Below are positions 54,568-63,552 of a stretch of DNA of 64,000 nt, piece after piece. The notes below the pieces were generated by a model that saw only the letters and a program-made list of their open reading frames with translations, was not told the origin of the DNA and did not search any database. Each line of letters opens with the position of its first letter. The stretch's first letter is position 1. This DNA is from Deltaproteobacteria bacterium (GTDB taxonomy: Bacteria; Desulfobacterota; B13-G15; RBG-16-54-18), in the NCBI GenBank assembly GCA_016927065.1, contig JAFGNJ010000021.1:1-64000 (forward strand). The letters are read 5' to 3'. Position numbers and translations under genes: made by a program.

Positions 54568-55884
54568 GTGCCAACAAAAATCCTCATTGCCGACGACAGC
54601 ACTACAATTCAAAAGGTCTTCGAGAGGACCTTTCCTCTCGATGAGTTTACACTCAGCTTCGCCAACAATGGTGAAGAGGCATTGACCAAGGCAAGAACGG
54701 AAAACCCGCAGCTGATTATAGCAGATATCAACATGCCGGCAAAAAACGGATTCGAAGTATGTGAGGCGGCAAAAAATGACCCTACCTTGAAGGCCATCCC
54801 TATTTTGCTGCTGATAGGGATCTTAGACGACTTTGATGAAGAGGAAAGCCGTCGAGTAGGTGCTGATGGTTTTATCATCAAGCCCTTCGAAGCCAATGCC
54901 GCAATTGGAAAAGTTCGTGAGATCCTAAGCAAAGGAGGGATCAATCCTCCACTGAGAGAATCTCTAGAGGGGCAAGCAGAAGAACTACTTGAACTCACAG
55001 ACACCATCGAAGGAACCCCTGCCATGCCGGCACCACCCTCTCAAGGGAAAGGAACTGAAGATATATTAGACCTAGAAAATTTCTTAAAGGAACCTACTTC
55101 TACACCAACACCACAAGAAAAGGTAACTGAAGACATATTAGATCTTGGAGATATCGTAGCGCAATCCCCTCCTAAAAAAACACCGCCACCTCAAGAAAAG
55201 CAAGATGATGAGTTTGTCCTGCATACTCCCCTGAGGGACCTCGAGACAGAATTAATGTCGGAATTCCCAGAGGAGGAAGAAAAAAAAGAGGCAGAAACGC
55301 CCTTAGTGCATGCGGAAGAAGAAGTGAAAGAGTCTTTAAGCCTCGAGACAGAATTGAAATTTGATTTGCCGGGGGAGAGCAAAGAAGAAGTGGGAGCTCC
55401 TTTAGTGCAGGAAACGGGAGAGCCTTTAAAGCTTGATCTGGACCTCCCCTTCGATGAGATGGAGTCTGAACCTCAAGCTCAGGATTCTGACTGGACTAAA
55501 CTATTTGGCGATTTGAATATTGAAGGGTCTGATCAGGAGATCAAAGATGAAAGACTCGGTTCCATCCTCGGCGAGAGCGCCTCGGAACTGGAGAAAATAG
55601 AAGGACTGACTCAAGGCAAAGTGGACGATACCGAAAAAAAAGTAGAGGAGTTCGCAGAAAAGTTCATGGATGAATTTGAGCCTGTCTTTGAGCCGGAAGA
55701 AGAAGTGCAACAGATCGGAATTAAAAAAGACGTGGGCATCCCTGCAATGAAGGATGCAGAAGACCTGGGAGAGAAGGTACCCTCATCAGTGGGCCATGAA
55801 TTGAAAGAGGTTGTAGAGGAAATTATCAGAAAAAGGGTTCCTGAATTGGTGCGTCAGGAGATAAATCGGTTGAAAAAGGAGTAA
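54568..55884 (+). CDS. receiver protein with long acidic region
   Basis: This is a 438-residue protein. Residues 3-120 are a receiver domain: ADDST acidic residues, acceptor Asp in IIADINMPAKNG and a late Lys in IIKPFE. The usual switch Thr/Ser after strand 4 is absent (ILLLIGILDD). Residues 130-390 are acidic and low complexity, with repeated EDILDL motifs and proline-rich spacers; a short predicted helix with KRVPELVRQEINRLKKE ends the protein. It starts at GTG 54568. It lies 21 bp before valS, an arrangement seen in several delta-group bacteria. Its output is not known. Confidence 0.8.
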   Translation: MPTKILIADDSTTIQKVFERTFPLDEFTLSFANNGEEALTKARTENPQLIIADINMPAKNGFEVCEAAKNDPTLKAIPILLLIGILDDFDEEESRRVGADGFIIKPFEANAAIGKVREILSKGGINPPLRESLEGQAEELLELTDTIEGTPAMPAPPSQGKGTEDILDLENFLKEPTSTPTPQEKVTEDILDLGDIVAQSPPKKTPPPQEKQDDEFVLHTPLRDLETELMSEFPEEEEKKEAETPLVHAEEEVKESLSLETELKFDLPGESKEEVGAPLVQETGEPLKLDLDLPFDEMESEPQAQDSDWTKLFGDLNIEGSDQEIKDERLGSILGESASELEKIEGLTQGKVDDTEKKVEEFAEKFMDEFEPVFEPEEEVQQIGIKKDVGIPAMKDAEDLGEKVPSSVGHELKEVVEEIIRKRVPELVRQEINRLKKE

Positions 55885-55905
55885 GGAGGATGAAAGACTA
55901 TCGTC

Positions 55906-58566
55906 ATGACGGAGACGTGGGAGAAGGTCTATGATCCGACGAGGGTAGAAGAAAAGTGGTATAATGTGTGGTTGGAAAAAGGGTACTTTCAAGCGGAGTT
56001 AGGCTCCGCGAAAGAACCCTTTTCTATTGTCATTCCGCCGCCGAACATCACCGGCTCTCTCCACATGGGACACGCCCTCAACAACACCCTCCAGGATATC
56101 CTCGTGCGTTTCAAGAGGATGAAGGGGTATAACTGCCTCTGGATGCCGGGCACGGATCATGCGGGGATCGCCACCCAAAATGTGGTGGAGAGGGAGCTGG
56201 CTAAGGAAGGCTTAGACCGTCATCAACTGGGCAGAGAGGAGTTCATCAAACGGATCTGGCAGTGGAGGGAGAAATACGGTGGGGTGATCATCAATCAGTT
56301 GAAAAAACTGGGCTCTTCCTGCGACTGGAGCAGGGAGCGTTTTACCATGGATGAGGGGCTTTCGCGGGCGGTCGGGGAGGTCTTCGTGCAACTGTACGAA
56401 GAGGGCCTCATTTATCGCGGTGATTACATCATCAATTGGTGCCCCCGCTGCCACACCGCCCTCTCCGATCTTGAGGTGGATCACCATGAAATCCCCGCCC
56501 ATCTCTATCACCTGCGCTACCCCCTAGAGAAGGGGGGACATTGCTTGGTGGTCACCACCCGTCCCGAGACCATGATGGGAGATACGGCTGTGGCCGTGAA
56601 CCCCAAGGATAAGCGCTATAAAGACCTGATCGGTACGTACGTAATCTTGCCGGTGGTGAACCGGCGAATCCCCATCATCGCCGATGCGTATGTCGATCTT
56701 GAGTTCGGTTCCGGGGCCTTAAAGATTACCCCTGCCCACGACCCCTATGACTTTGAGATCGGGCAGCGACACAACCTGGAGTCGGTGACGGTCATCGATG
56801 GGGAAGGGAAGATGACAGCAGAGGCCGGCCCTTACGTAGGCATGGATAGGTTCCAGTGCCGGGAAAGGATCGTCGAGAACTTCCAAAAAGACGGTACCCT
56901 CGTGAAGATAGAGGACTACCAGCACAGCGTGGGGCACTGTTATCGCTGCAAGACTATGGTGGAACCCTTTCTCTCCAAGCAGTGGTTTGTCCGGACCAAA
57001 CCCCTGGCCGAACCCGCCCTCAAGGCCGTGCAGGAAGGGCGGACAAAAATCATCCCCCCCATGTGGGAGCGGACCTATTTCGATTGGATGCAGAATATCC
57101 GCGACTGGTGTATCTCCCGCCAGATATGGTGGGGGCATCGAATCCCTGCCTGGTATTGTGAAGAATGCGAAGAGGTAACCGTGGCCAGGGAGGAGCCAAA
57201 AAAATGCGCCCATTGCAATTCCGCAAAGCTCAGGCAGGAGACCGACGTCTTGGACACCTGGTTCAGCTCAGCCCTCTGGCCTTTTTCCACCATGGGGTGG
57301 CCGGATGAAACGGAGGAACTGAAGCTCTTTTATCCCACGTCGGTCATGGTCACGGGCTTTGACATCCTCTTCTTCTGGGTAGCGCGGATGATGATGATGG
57401 GGCTCAAGTTTATGGACGCAGTCCCCTTCCACGATGTCTACATACATGCCCTGGTAAGGGACATGGAGGGGCAGAAGATGAGCAAGACCAAGGGGAATGT
57501 CATCGACCCCCTGGTGATGATCGAGCAGTATGGCACCGATGCCTTTCGCTTCAGCCTCGCCGCCTTCGCCGCGCAGGGGAGGGATATCCGGCTCTCCGAG
57601 GAGCGAATCGAGGGATATCGCAACTTCGCCAACAAGATCTGGAACGCCGCACGTTTCTCCGCGATGAATCTGGCGGATTATCACGACGACGGTAAGGGGA
57701 TAGCCCTGGCCCAGTGCAGCTCCCCTGATAAATGGGTCCTGGCCAGGCTCAACCGCGCCATTGCCGAGGCCACACAGGCCCTGGAGGAATACCGATTCAA
57801 CGAGGGGGCTCAAATCATCTACCACTTCATCTGGCATGAGCTGTGTGATTGGTATCTGGAACTGATCAAGCCCTATCTTTATCATGATGATAAAAACCGG
57901 CGGGCCATCACCCAGAAGACCTTGGTGTATGTTTTAGACAAAACCCTGAAGCTCCTCCACCCCTATATGCCCTTTATCACGGAGGAGATCTGGCAACAAC
58001 TCCCTCATAACGGTGAGAGCATCATGATAGCCGACTACCCCGAGGTAAAGCCGGAGCTGGTCGATGACGAAGCAGCAAGGGAATTGGAGCGCATCATGGG
58101 GGTGATCACCGGCATTCGCAACATCCGGGGGGAGATGGGCATCCCCCCTCTTGCCACGGTCGATGTCATCCTCATCGCCGAAGACGAGGCGATTGCCGCA
58201 ACGCTCAAAGACCACCTGGGATTTGTCAAGGACCTGGCAAGGGTCAATGAGGCCGAGATTGTAGTGCAGGGAGAACGCCCGCGCGCCGCGGCCACGGCCC
58301 TGGCCGATGGGGTGGAGGTCTTCGTCCCGCTGGAGGGGGTGATCGAAGATCCGCAGAAAGAGCAGCAGAGGCTGACCAAGGAGTTGACCAAACTACTCGC
58401 TGACCTCGAGTTCACCCAAAAAAAATTGGGCAACGAGTCTTTTCTCCAAAAGGCACCCCCTGACAAAGTCCAGAAGGAGCGGGATAAGCTACAGGAGTTC
58501 TCCTCCCTCAAGGAGAAGCTGGAACAGCGATTGGCGATCTTCAAGGAGCTGGTGGAGGGCACCTGA
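55906..58566 (+). CDS. valS: valyl-tRNA synthetase
   Basis: This 886-residue class I synthetase has the HIGH-equivalent PPNITGSLHMGH at about residue 45, an editing (CP1) domain with VVTTRPETMMGDTAV, the KMSKS loop QKMSKTKGNVIDP at about 522, an anticodon-binding domain and a C-terminal coiled coil (about 820-880). All parts are present. The ribosome site GGAGG at 55885-55889 is 16 bases from ATG 55906, longer than usual; no better start exists because an in-frame stop lies at 55891. gatC follows 34 bp later. Confidence 0.97.
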   Translation: MTETWEKVYDPTRVEEKWYNVWLEKGYFQAELGSAKEPFSIVIPPPNITGSLHMGHALNNTLQDILVRFKRMKGYNCLWMPGTDHAGIATQNVVERELAKEGLDRHQLGREEFIKRIWQWREKYGGVIINQLKKLGSSCDWSRERFTMDEGLSRAVGEVFVQLYEEGLIYRGDYIINWCPRCHTALSDLEVDHHEIPAHLYHLRYPLEKGGHCLVVTTRPETMMGDTAVAVNPKDKRYKDLIGTYVILPVVNRRIPIIADAYVDLEFGSGALKITPAHDPYDFEIGQRHNLESVTVIDGEGKMTAEAGPYVGMDRFQCRERIVENFQKDGTLVKIEDYQHSVGHCYRCKTMVEPFLSKQWFVRTKPLAEPALKAVQEGRTKIIPPMWERTYFDWMQNIRDWCISRQIWWGHRIPAWYCEECEEVTVAREEPKKCAHCNSAKLRQETDVLDTWFSSALWPFSTMGWPDETEELKLFYPTSVMVTGFDILFFWVARMMMMGLKFMDAVPFHDVYIHALVRDMEGQKMSKTKGNVIDPLVMIEQYGTDAFRFSLAAFAAQGRDIRLSEERIEGYRNFANKIWNAARFSAMNLADYHDDGKGIALAQCSSPDKWVLARLNRAIAEATQALEEYRFNEGAQIIYHFIWHELCDWYLELIKPYLYHDDKNRRAITQKTLVYVLDKTLKLLHPYMPFITEEIWQQLPHNGESIMIADYPEVKPELVDDEAARELERIMGVITGIRNIRGEMGIPPLATVDVILIAEDEAIAATLKDHLGFVKDLARVNEAEIVVQGERPRAAATALADGVEVFVPLEGVIEDPQKEQQRLTKELTKLLADLEFTQKKLGNESFLQKAPPDKVQKERDKLQEFSSLKEKLEQRLAIFKELVEGT

Positions 58567-58600
58567 GACAAGTCTAAAAAACACGGCAATGAGGTAAGAA

Positions 58601-58885
58601 ATGAAAGTTGAGATAGGAGAGGTCGAGCACGTGGCGCGCCTGGCGCGGTTGAAGCTCTCTGAAGACGAAAAAGAGCTTTTCACCGGCCAGCTCAACGCCA
58701 TCCTGGATTATATGGAAAAGCTCAATGAGCTCGATACCGGTTCGATTGAGCCGACCTTCCATGTGGTCTCCCACCAGAGCGTCATGCGGGAGGACGCGGC
58801 AAAAGAATCTCAGCCGCAGGAGGCCGCCCTGGATAATGCGCCGGACAAGGCCCAAGGGTGTTTCCGGGTCCCCAAGATCATCTAG
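58601..58885 (+). CDS. gatC: Asp-tRNA(Asn)/Glu-tRNA(Gln) amidotransferase subunit C
   Basis: This 94-residue protein has the standard GatC start VEIGEVEHVARLARLKLSEDE, the middle LNAILDYMEKLNELDT, and the conserved MREDAAKESQPQEAALDNAP and FRVPKII end. GatC steadies the GatA-GatB complex that forms Gln-tRNA or Asn-tRNA by transamidation. It directly precedes gatA with 12 bases between. Confidence 0.95.
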   Translation: MKVEIGEVEHVARLARLKLSEDEKELFTGQLNAILDYMEKLNELDTGSIEPTFHVVSHQSVMREDAAKESQPQEAALDNAPDKAQGCFRVPKII

Positions 58886-58897
58886 GGAGAACAAAGC

Positions 58898-60352
58898 ATG
58901 CACCGCCTTACCATCCATGAGCTCCATAAAAAATTGAAGGGCAAAGAGGTCACCGCACAGGAAGCCACCGAGGCCCTCTTGAAGAGGATTAAGGAGGTCG
59001 ACCCAAAAATCAAGGCCTACCTCACGGTGACCGAGAAGGAAGCAATAGCGGGGGCACAGGAGGCCGATCGCAGGATAGCCGATGGCAAGATATCACCCTT
59101 GACGGGAATCCCCCTGGCGATCAAGGACAACATGTGCACCCAGGGTATCCAAACCACTTGCGCCTCGAAGATCTTGGAAGGGTTCATACCCCCCTATGAC
59201 GCCACGGTCGTCAAGCGGCTCAAGGACGAAGGGGGAGTCCTCCTCGGCAAGGCCAATATGGACGAGTTCGCCATGGGGTCCTCCACGGAGAACTCCCGTT
59301 TCACCGTCACCCGCAATCCCTGGAACCTGGAGACCATCCCCGGTGGGTCAAGCGGCGGCTCGGCCGCTGCCGTGGCTGCCGATGCCTGCATCGCGGCCTT
59401 GGGATCCGATACCGGAGGTTCCATCAGGCAGCCTGCTGCCTGCTGCGGCGTGGTGGGTATGAAGCCGACCTATGGGAGGATCTCCCGCTACGGCCTGGTG
59501 GCCTTCGGCTCTTCTCTGGATCAGATAGGCCCTATCACCAAAGACGTAGAAGACTGCGCCATCCTGCTCAATGCCATTGCCGGGCACGACCCCCTCGACT
59601 CCACCTCCATCAACCTTCCTATCCCTGACTATAGCAAGGCCTTGATTAAGGACGTCAAGGGGTGGACATTAGGGGTGCCGAAGGAGTTCTTTGTGGAGGG
59701 GATGGATCCCCAGGTGGAGGAAGAGGTAGGCGCAGCCATCAGGGTCTTAGAAGGACTGGGGGCAACAGTAAAAGAGATTGCGCTCCCCCATACCGGTTAT
59801 GCAGTGGCGACCTACTATATCATCTGCACCGCCGAGGCGAGCTCCAACCTGGCCCGGTATGACGGGGTGAAATACGGCTTTCGTGCACCCGAATCCAAGG
59901 AACTCATGGAGATGTACCAGGAAACCCGCTCCGAGGGGTTCGGGCCCGAGGTAAAGCGCAGGATCATGCTGGGGACCTACGTCCTCTCCTCCGGTTACTA
60001 CGACGCCTACTACCGCAAGGCATCCCAGGTGAGGACCCTCATCAAGGAGGATTTTGAAAAGGCCTTCGACCAGTGCGACGTGATCATCACCCCCACCGCC
60101 CCTACCCCCGCCTTCCGCCTCGGGGAGAAAATGGAGGACCCGCTCCAGATGTACCTCTCGGACATCTTCACCATCTCCGTAAACCTCGCCGGTGTGCCGG
60201 CCCTCTCCATACCCTGCGGCTTCAGCAACGAGGGGCTTCCCATCGGTCTCCAGATCATCGGCAAGCATTTGGAGGAAGAACGAATCATCCAGGCCGCCTA
60301 CACCTTTGAGCAAAACACTGACCACCATACCAAACGACCTAAACTTTCTTAA
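58898..60352 (+). CDS. gatA: Asp-tRNA(Asn)/Glu-tRNA(Gln) amidotransferase subunit A
   Basis: This 484-residue amidase-signature protein has the Lys-Ser-Ser triad: Lys in LAIKDNM, cis-Ser in [14 protein letters not shown] and the nucleophile Ser in [13 protein letters not shown]. It releases ammonia from glutamine for the GatB partner. gatB would be expected next but is not found between 60353 and the end; it must lie elsewhere. Sequence is otherwise ordinary. Confidence 0.97.
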   Translation: MHRLTIHELHKKLKGKEVTAQEATEALLKRIKEVDPKIKAYLTVTEKEAIAGAQEADRRIADGKISPLTGIPLAIKDNMCTQGIQTTCASKILEGFIPPYDATVVKRLKDEGGVLLGKANMDEFAMGSSTENSRFTVTRNPWNLETIPGGSSGGSAAAVAADACIAALGSDTGGSIRQPAACCGVVGMKPTYGRISRYGLVAFGSSLDQIGPITKDVEDCAILLNAIAGHDPLDSTSINLPIPDYSKALIKDVKGWTLGVPKEFFVEGMDPQVEEEVGAAIRVLEGLGATVKEIALPHTGYAVATYYIICTAEASSNLARYDGVKYGFRAPESKELMEMYQETRSEGFGPEVKRRIMLGTYVLSSGYYDAYYRKASQVRTLIKEDFEKAFDQCDVIITPTAPTPAFRLGEKMEDPLQMYLSDIFTISVNLAGVPALSIPCGFSNEGLPIGLQIIGKHLEEERIIQAAYTFEQNTDHHTKRPKLS

Positions 60353-60474
60353 TTGCAGGACCAATAATTCTGCAAAACGAAAAATATTGACTCTCTGCTT
60401 CTATCAATACTAGAATAATAAAATGAAATTAAAAATGTCCACCCAGTAAAGAAAATGCAACCATTCTTTACCTG

Positions 60475-60495
60475 TGCTATAATCATGTTGGAGGA
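60475..60495 (+). promoter_or_regulatory. hicBA promoter (extended -10) and ribosome site
   Basis: TGCTATAAT at 60475-60483 is an extended -10 element, which can work without a good -35 box. A GGAGG at about 60490-60494 serves the hicB ATG at 60504. Confidence 0.55.
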
Positions 60496-60503
60496 TCTCA
60501 AAG

Positions 60504-60713
60504 ATGACCAGAGAATTCAACGTCGTTATTGAAAAAGATGAAGATGGCTATTTCGTAGCATCCGTCCCCGAACTGCGAGGATGCCACACGCAAGCACGAT
60601 CCCTTGATGTGTTGATGAAGCGGGTAAAAGAAGCTATCGAGCTTTGTCTTGAAGTGGAGAAACCCGTATCCAACGAATTCATCGGAATTCAGCGTGTGGT
60701 CGTCTCTTCATGA
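60504..60713 (+). CDS. hicB: HicB-family antitoxin
   Basis: This is a 69-residue protein with the partial RNase-H-like fold of HicB: FNVVIEKDEDGYFVASVPELRGCHTQA, followed by a helix LMKRVKEAIELCLE. It lacks the extra DNA-binding domain of longer HicB proteins. It neutralises HicA, whose gene overlaps its stop (ATGA). Antitoxin-first order is the more usual one for short HicB. Confidence 0.9.
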   Translation: MTREFNVVIEKDEDGYFVASVPELRGCHTQARSLDVLMKRVKEAIELCLEVEKPVSNEFIGIQRVVVSS

Positions 60714-60934
60714 GTAAATTTCCTTCAGTTACCGGTTCACAACTTATCAAGGCCCTTCGGAAACACGGTTTTGAAATAATCCGTGTTAAAGGAAGCCACC
60801 ACTACATGCGCCATCCCGATGGACGGAGCACAGTTGTACCTGTGCATCGAGGTGAGACGATCGGACGCGGACTTCTTGCCCAAATCTTGCGTGATTGTGA
60901 ACTCTCCAGGGATGACCTTCAGAAAATTCTTTGA
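60710..60934 (+). CDS. hicA: HicA-family mRNA interferase toxin
   Basis: This 74-residue protein has the double-stranded-RNA-binding-like HicA fold. The catalytic His is His30 in KGSHHYM, followed by VPVHRGETIGRGLLAQILRD. It cleaves mRNA when released from HicB. Complete and apparently functional. It overlaps the hicB stop by 4 bases, so production is coupled to that of the antitoxin. Confidence 0.93.
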   Translation: MSKFPSVTGSQLIKALRKHGFEIIRVKGSHHYMRHPDGRSTVVPVHRGETIGRGLLAQILRDCELSRDDLQKIL

Positions 60935-60979
60935 TCGCCATCCTTCTTCCAATCTAGCCCTTGAGAAGAAAGATAACAT

Positions 60980-61570
60980 ATGAGAAACATAAAACTCTTT
61001 TTGCTCTTGTTGATAGTTGCCGTTGCCTTGGTCCTGGTCTTTGTAGTCCTTCTGCCGAAGGGTCCCAAGATCATTGTCCTGCACAAAGACGATTTCAAGG
61101 AGACTGTCTATGCGCTGGAGGATAACTCCATCAGCCTGACGACGTACGAGACCGAGCTTAATAAAGATATCCTGCGCCTGCGCTCAAGTTCAGAGCTTCC
61201 CCTTAAAGAGCAAGTTGGGATCATATCCAAGATCCTCAAAAAAGTGCCGAGGGAACGGCAATTCCGCACCTTCTTTATCGGCAGATTAATTAATGCCTTT
61301 GGCGCTGACCGGACATTATCAGAACGTTTATCCCTTGCCGCCGATGAATCACCCCTCTGGGATACAGTCAAAGGCTGCCCGTTCACCGGCCACGAGAACC
61401 AATGCGTCAAGGAGATCGCCAACCAGACCATGATCTATCCGGAATTGAGAGAGATGTTCGCCAGGCATGGATATGAGATTGAGGTCTCCGGCGTGGAAAA
61501 GGTCCTGATCGACCCCCAAACCAAGCTCCCCTATGACTGCATGACCTGGTTCTCGCTCAGCAAGCCTTGA
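60980..61570 (+). CDS. membrane-anchored protein of unknown function
   Basis: A 196-residue protein with one N-terminal membrane helix (about 6-26) and a mainly helical exported domain. Four cysteines (two in KGCPFTGHENQCVKEI, one near the C-terminus) could form disulfides. I do not recognise the family. It lies 45 bases after hicA with no clear separate promoter, so it may be co-transcribed, but it is not known as part of HicBA systems. Confidence 0.65.
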   Translation: MRNIKLFLLLLIVAVALVLVFVVLLPKGPKIIVLHKDDFKETVYALEDNSISLTTYETELNKDILRLRSSSELPLKEQVGIISKILKKVPRERQFRTFFIGRLINAFGADRTLSERLSLAADESPLWDTVKGCPFTGHENQCVKEIANQTMIYPELREMFARHGYEIEVSGVEKVLIDPQTKLPYDCMTWFSLSKP

Positions 61571-61598
61571 TGCATATCAGATAGTAATAACCATCATC

Positions 61599-61690
61599 TC
61601 CTCTCCCCCAGGGGAGAGGACAAAGGTGAGGGGGAAAGCCATAATGATAACCACCCTCACCCCAACCCTCTCCCGCCAGCGGGAGAGGGG
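61599..61690. repeat. compound palindromic repeat (CCCTCTCCC/GGGAGAGGG type)
   Basis: Three hairpins follow each other: TCCTCTCCCC/GGGGAGAGGA (61599-61620), GGTGAGGG/CCCTCACC (61625-61632/61654-61661) and CCCTCTCCCG/CGGGAGAGGG (61666-61689). Elements with these words are widespread as dispersed intergenic repeats. It lies between the membrane-anchored gene and a promoter cassette. Confidence 0.7.
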
Positions 61691-61740
61691 AACGCTATTG
61701 CAACATTGATAACAATGTCTCTCTGGGCTCTTTATAAAAG

Positions 61741-61845
61741 GAACTAATGGGTTAATTTCACCTACCTTTCAAAAAAAGCCTTGACCAGCACCCTTTTGCT
61801 CAATAGAATTGATCCATCAAGGGGATAAGCCTAAAAAATAATGTT
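61741..61845 (+). promoter_or_regulatory. duplicated promoter cassette, copy A
   Basis: Contains TTGACC (61781-61786), a 17-base spacer and TAGAAT (61804-61809). The whole 105-base segment is a direct repeat of 62936-63041. It drives the exported-protein gene at 61878. Confidence 0.75.
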
Positions 61846-61877
61846 CGACTGTTTACTAATTACTAATGGAGGGAATA

Positions 61878-62303
61878 ATGAAGAAAACGATTATCCTTTG
61901 TTTGGTGTTAGTGCTCAGTGGAGCTGCTTTAGCGTTGACAGTAGGAAAATCTGTACAGAGCGATGATTCAGTACAGGTCTTTTGGCAAAAGTTCAAAACA
62001 GCGGTCATCAAGGGCAATAAAGAGGCCGTCGTTACACTGTCACAATTTCCCATTGAAATGCCTTATGGTGTGGCAAGCATCGAGAACGAAGATCAACTCC
62101 TGGGACGTTATCGCGAACTTTTCAATGTACAAACCAATGCGGCACTATGCTTTGCCAAAGCAAAACCGGAAATGGATGCGGAAGACCCGAAACAATTCGC
62201 CGTCGCTTGCCCTGATGCGGCTGGCAACCTCGTTGTTATTTACTACTTCGAGCAAACCAAGGCTGGTTGGAAATTCGTCGCGCTCGACAATATTAACGAA
62301 TAA
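61878..62303 (+). CDS. exported NTF2-like small protein
   Basis: This is a 141-residue protein with a signal peptide (MKKTIILCLVLVLSGAALA, likely cleaved near residue 19-20). The mature part (VFWQKFKTAVIKGNKEAVVTLSQFP, then GWKFVALDNI at the end) has the outline of an NTF2-like or DUF4440-type cone fold. Two cysteines (CFAKA and VACPD) may pair. ATG 61878 has GGAGGG. Function unknown; probably periplasmic. Confidence 0.7.
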   Translation: MKKTIILCLVLVLSGAALALTVGKSVQSDDSVQVFWQKFKTAVIKGNKEAVVTLSQFPIEMPYGVASIENEDQLLGRYRELFNVQTNAALCFAKAKPEMDAEDPKQFAVACPDAAGNLVVIYYFEQTKAGWKFVALDNINE

Positions 62304-62407
62304 CTAAAAGGGGAATGTTGGATAAAATTGTCAAAATATCAGCATAACCACAAAGTGAAAGCACTGAATAACGTCTCTCTGGTTCCCTCCTAAAACAAAT
62401 TTTTTCC

Positions 62408-62461
62408 TTGACATTCATAATATGTGGTATTAAAATTACCACGTGGTATGATTATTACCAC
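62408..62461 (+). promoter_or_regulatory. promoter with two abutting 19-bp operators
   Basis: TTGACA (62408-62413), 17 bases, TAAAAT (62431-62436) is a near-consensus promoter. Two palindromes, 62424-62442 and 62443-62461, have the same arms GTGGTAT...TTACCAC and touch end to end; the first covers the -10 box. This is a typical layout for self-repression by the XRE regulator encoded from 62510. Confidence 0.8.
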
Positions 62462-62509
62462 AGAAGGTTGTGAGGCCATAATGGCAAAATGTAAACCAAG
62501 GAGGGTGAA

Positions 62510-62872
62510 ATGTTTGGAGAATTTATTAAAGAAAGGAGAATCAACAAAGGCATAACCCTCAGAGAATTCTGTAAACTGATTGAAACAGACGCCAGTAATT
62601 GGAGCAAGGTTGAACGGGGGTTACTTTCACCCCCGCAGGACGAAGAAAAACTAAAGAAAATAGCGAACGTCTTGGACATTGAGATAGGATCTGAGGCATG
62701 GAAGGAGATGAAAGATCAAGCACAGATAGATGCCGGCATTATCCCAGAGGATATCTTATCTGATGAGGAGACAGTGAAATCACTGCCGATGTTTTTCCGA
62801 ACGATACGGAGTGAAAAACCTACGCCTGAAGAATTAGATCACCTCATACAGATAATTAGGAAGGGGAACTAG
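62510..62872 (+). CDS. XRE-family transcriptional regulator
   Basis: This is a 120-residue protein with an N-terminal helix-turn-helix (ITLREFCKLIETDASNWSKVERG) and a C-terminal tail with DEETVKSLPMFFRTIRSEKP. AAGGAGG precedes ATG. The tandem operators in its promoter suggest that it binds as dimers and controls itself. Regulators like this are commonly antitoxin-like partners of a second gene, but the following gene (63037) has its own promoter and is not a recognised toxin. Confidence 0.85.
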   Translation: MFGEFIKERRINKGITLREFCKLIETDASNWSKVERGLLSPPQDEEKLKKIANVLDIEIGSEAWKEMKDQAQIDAGIIPEDILSDEETVKSLPMFFRTIRSEKPTPEELDHLIQIIRKGN

Positions 62873-62935
62873 TATTTGGAATACGGTGACTTCAAGTGCC
62901 CGTGGATTGGCACAGAAGCCCTTTGGCAGAAGGGG

Positions 62936-63041
62936 GAATTAGCGGGTTAATTGCACCTGATTTTCACAAAAAAGCCTTGACCAACACCCTTTTGCTTAAT
63001 AGAATTGATTCATGGGGGGAATAAGTTTAAAAAATAATGTT
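62936..63041 (+). promoter_or_regulatory. duplicated promoter cassette, copy B
   Basis: Contains TTGACC (62977-62982), a 17-base spacer and TAGAAT (63000-63005). It is a direct repeat of 61741-61845 and extends over the ATG at 63037. Confidence 0.75.
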
Positions 63042-63552
63042 GCGCCAAAAGAAAATAGACGAAAGACATGATCTTGAGCAAAGTGCTGTGACTCAACTCG
63101 TTTCAGTTCTGTCGGAGCGGGAACCAACGCTCCTTTTCGAGTTTATCGAGCTACTTAATCCACCGATGCCCGACGCAAGGTGTAAAGCCAATGCCGCCGA
63201 TGTGTTTGTTGAAGTCACCCACATTTACGGTACCGACGCTGATGCACGATACATACTCGGTCGTCAAGGCAAGGCTGCGCCAACGAAACGAGAGGGACTC
63301 GACTCCTCACGCATTCCTCTTCGTTACAGATATCTTGCCCCTCTGAATGAACGCCTAAGTATCAAGGCTTCCAAAACGTACCCCGTCTCACCCGTATGGC
63401 TGCTCATTAGGAATGGCTTGCCACTCTGGACAGAAACTGATTTCCGGGAGCATAAGTCGGATATCGTCGTCCCAGCGACTCACCCGTTCCAGAAAATCTT
63501 GTTCCTTTGTGGGCCACGAGACTGGTTCGGAATGATTGAGTTGACAAAATGA
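63037..63552 (+). CDS. uncharacterised protein, possible nuclease-like fold
   Basis: A 171-residue protein without a family I recognise. The segment PPMPDARCKANAADVFVEVTHIY resembles the PD...EVT pattern of some degenerate PD-(D/E)XK-fold proteins, but the catalytic Lys is Thr. The start ATG is inside promoter cassette copy B and the nearest G-rich ribosome site is about 17 bases away, so the start is uncertain. It follows the XRE regulator gene by 164 bp. Confidence 0.55.
   Translation: MLRQKKIDERHDLEQSAVTQLVSVLSEREPTLLFEFIELLNPPMPDARCKANAADVFVEVTHIYGTDADARYILGRQGKAAPTKREGLDSSRIPLRYRYLAPLNERLSIKASKTYPVSPVWLLIRNGLPLWTETDFREHKSDIVVPATHPFQKILFLCGPRDWFGMIELTK

Noticed and set aside
55890-55935. 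Short frame starting ATG at 55890 that overlaps the valS start, possible leader peptide
   Set aside because: The ribosome site directly abuts this ATG, leaving no spacing, and there is no run of Val codons or terminator pair.
62907-62935. Small inverted words CCAAAGGGC-like just before promoter cassette B (TTGGCAC and CTTTGGCAG)
   Set aside because: TTGGCAC here is not followed by GC at the required ten-base spacing, so it is not a sigma-54 promoter.
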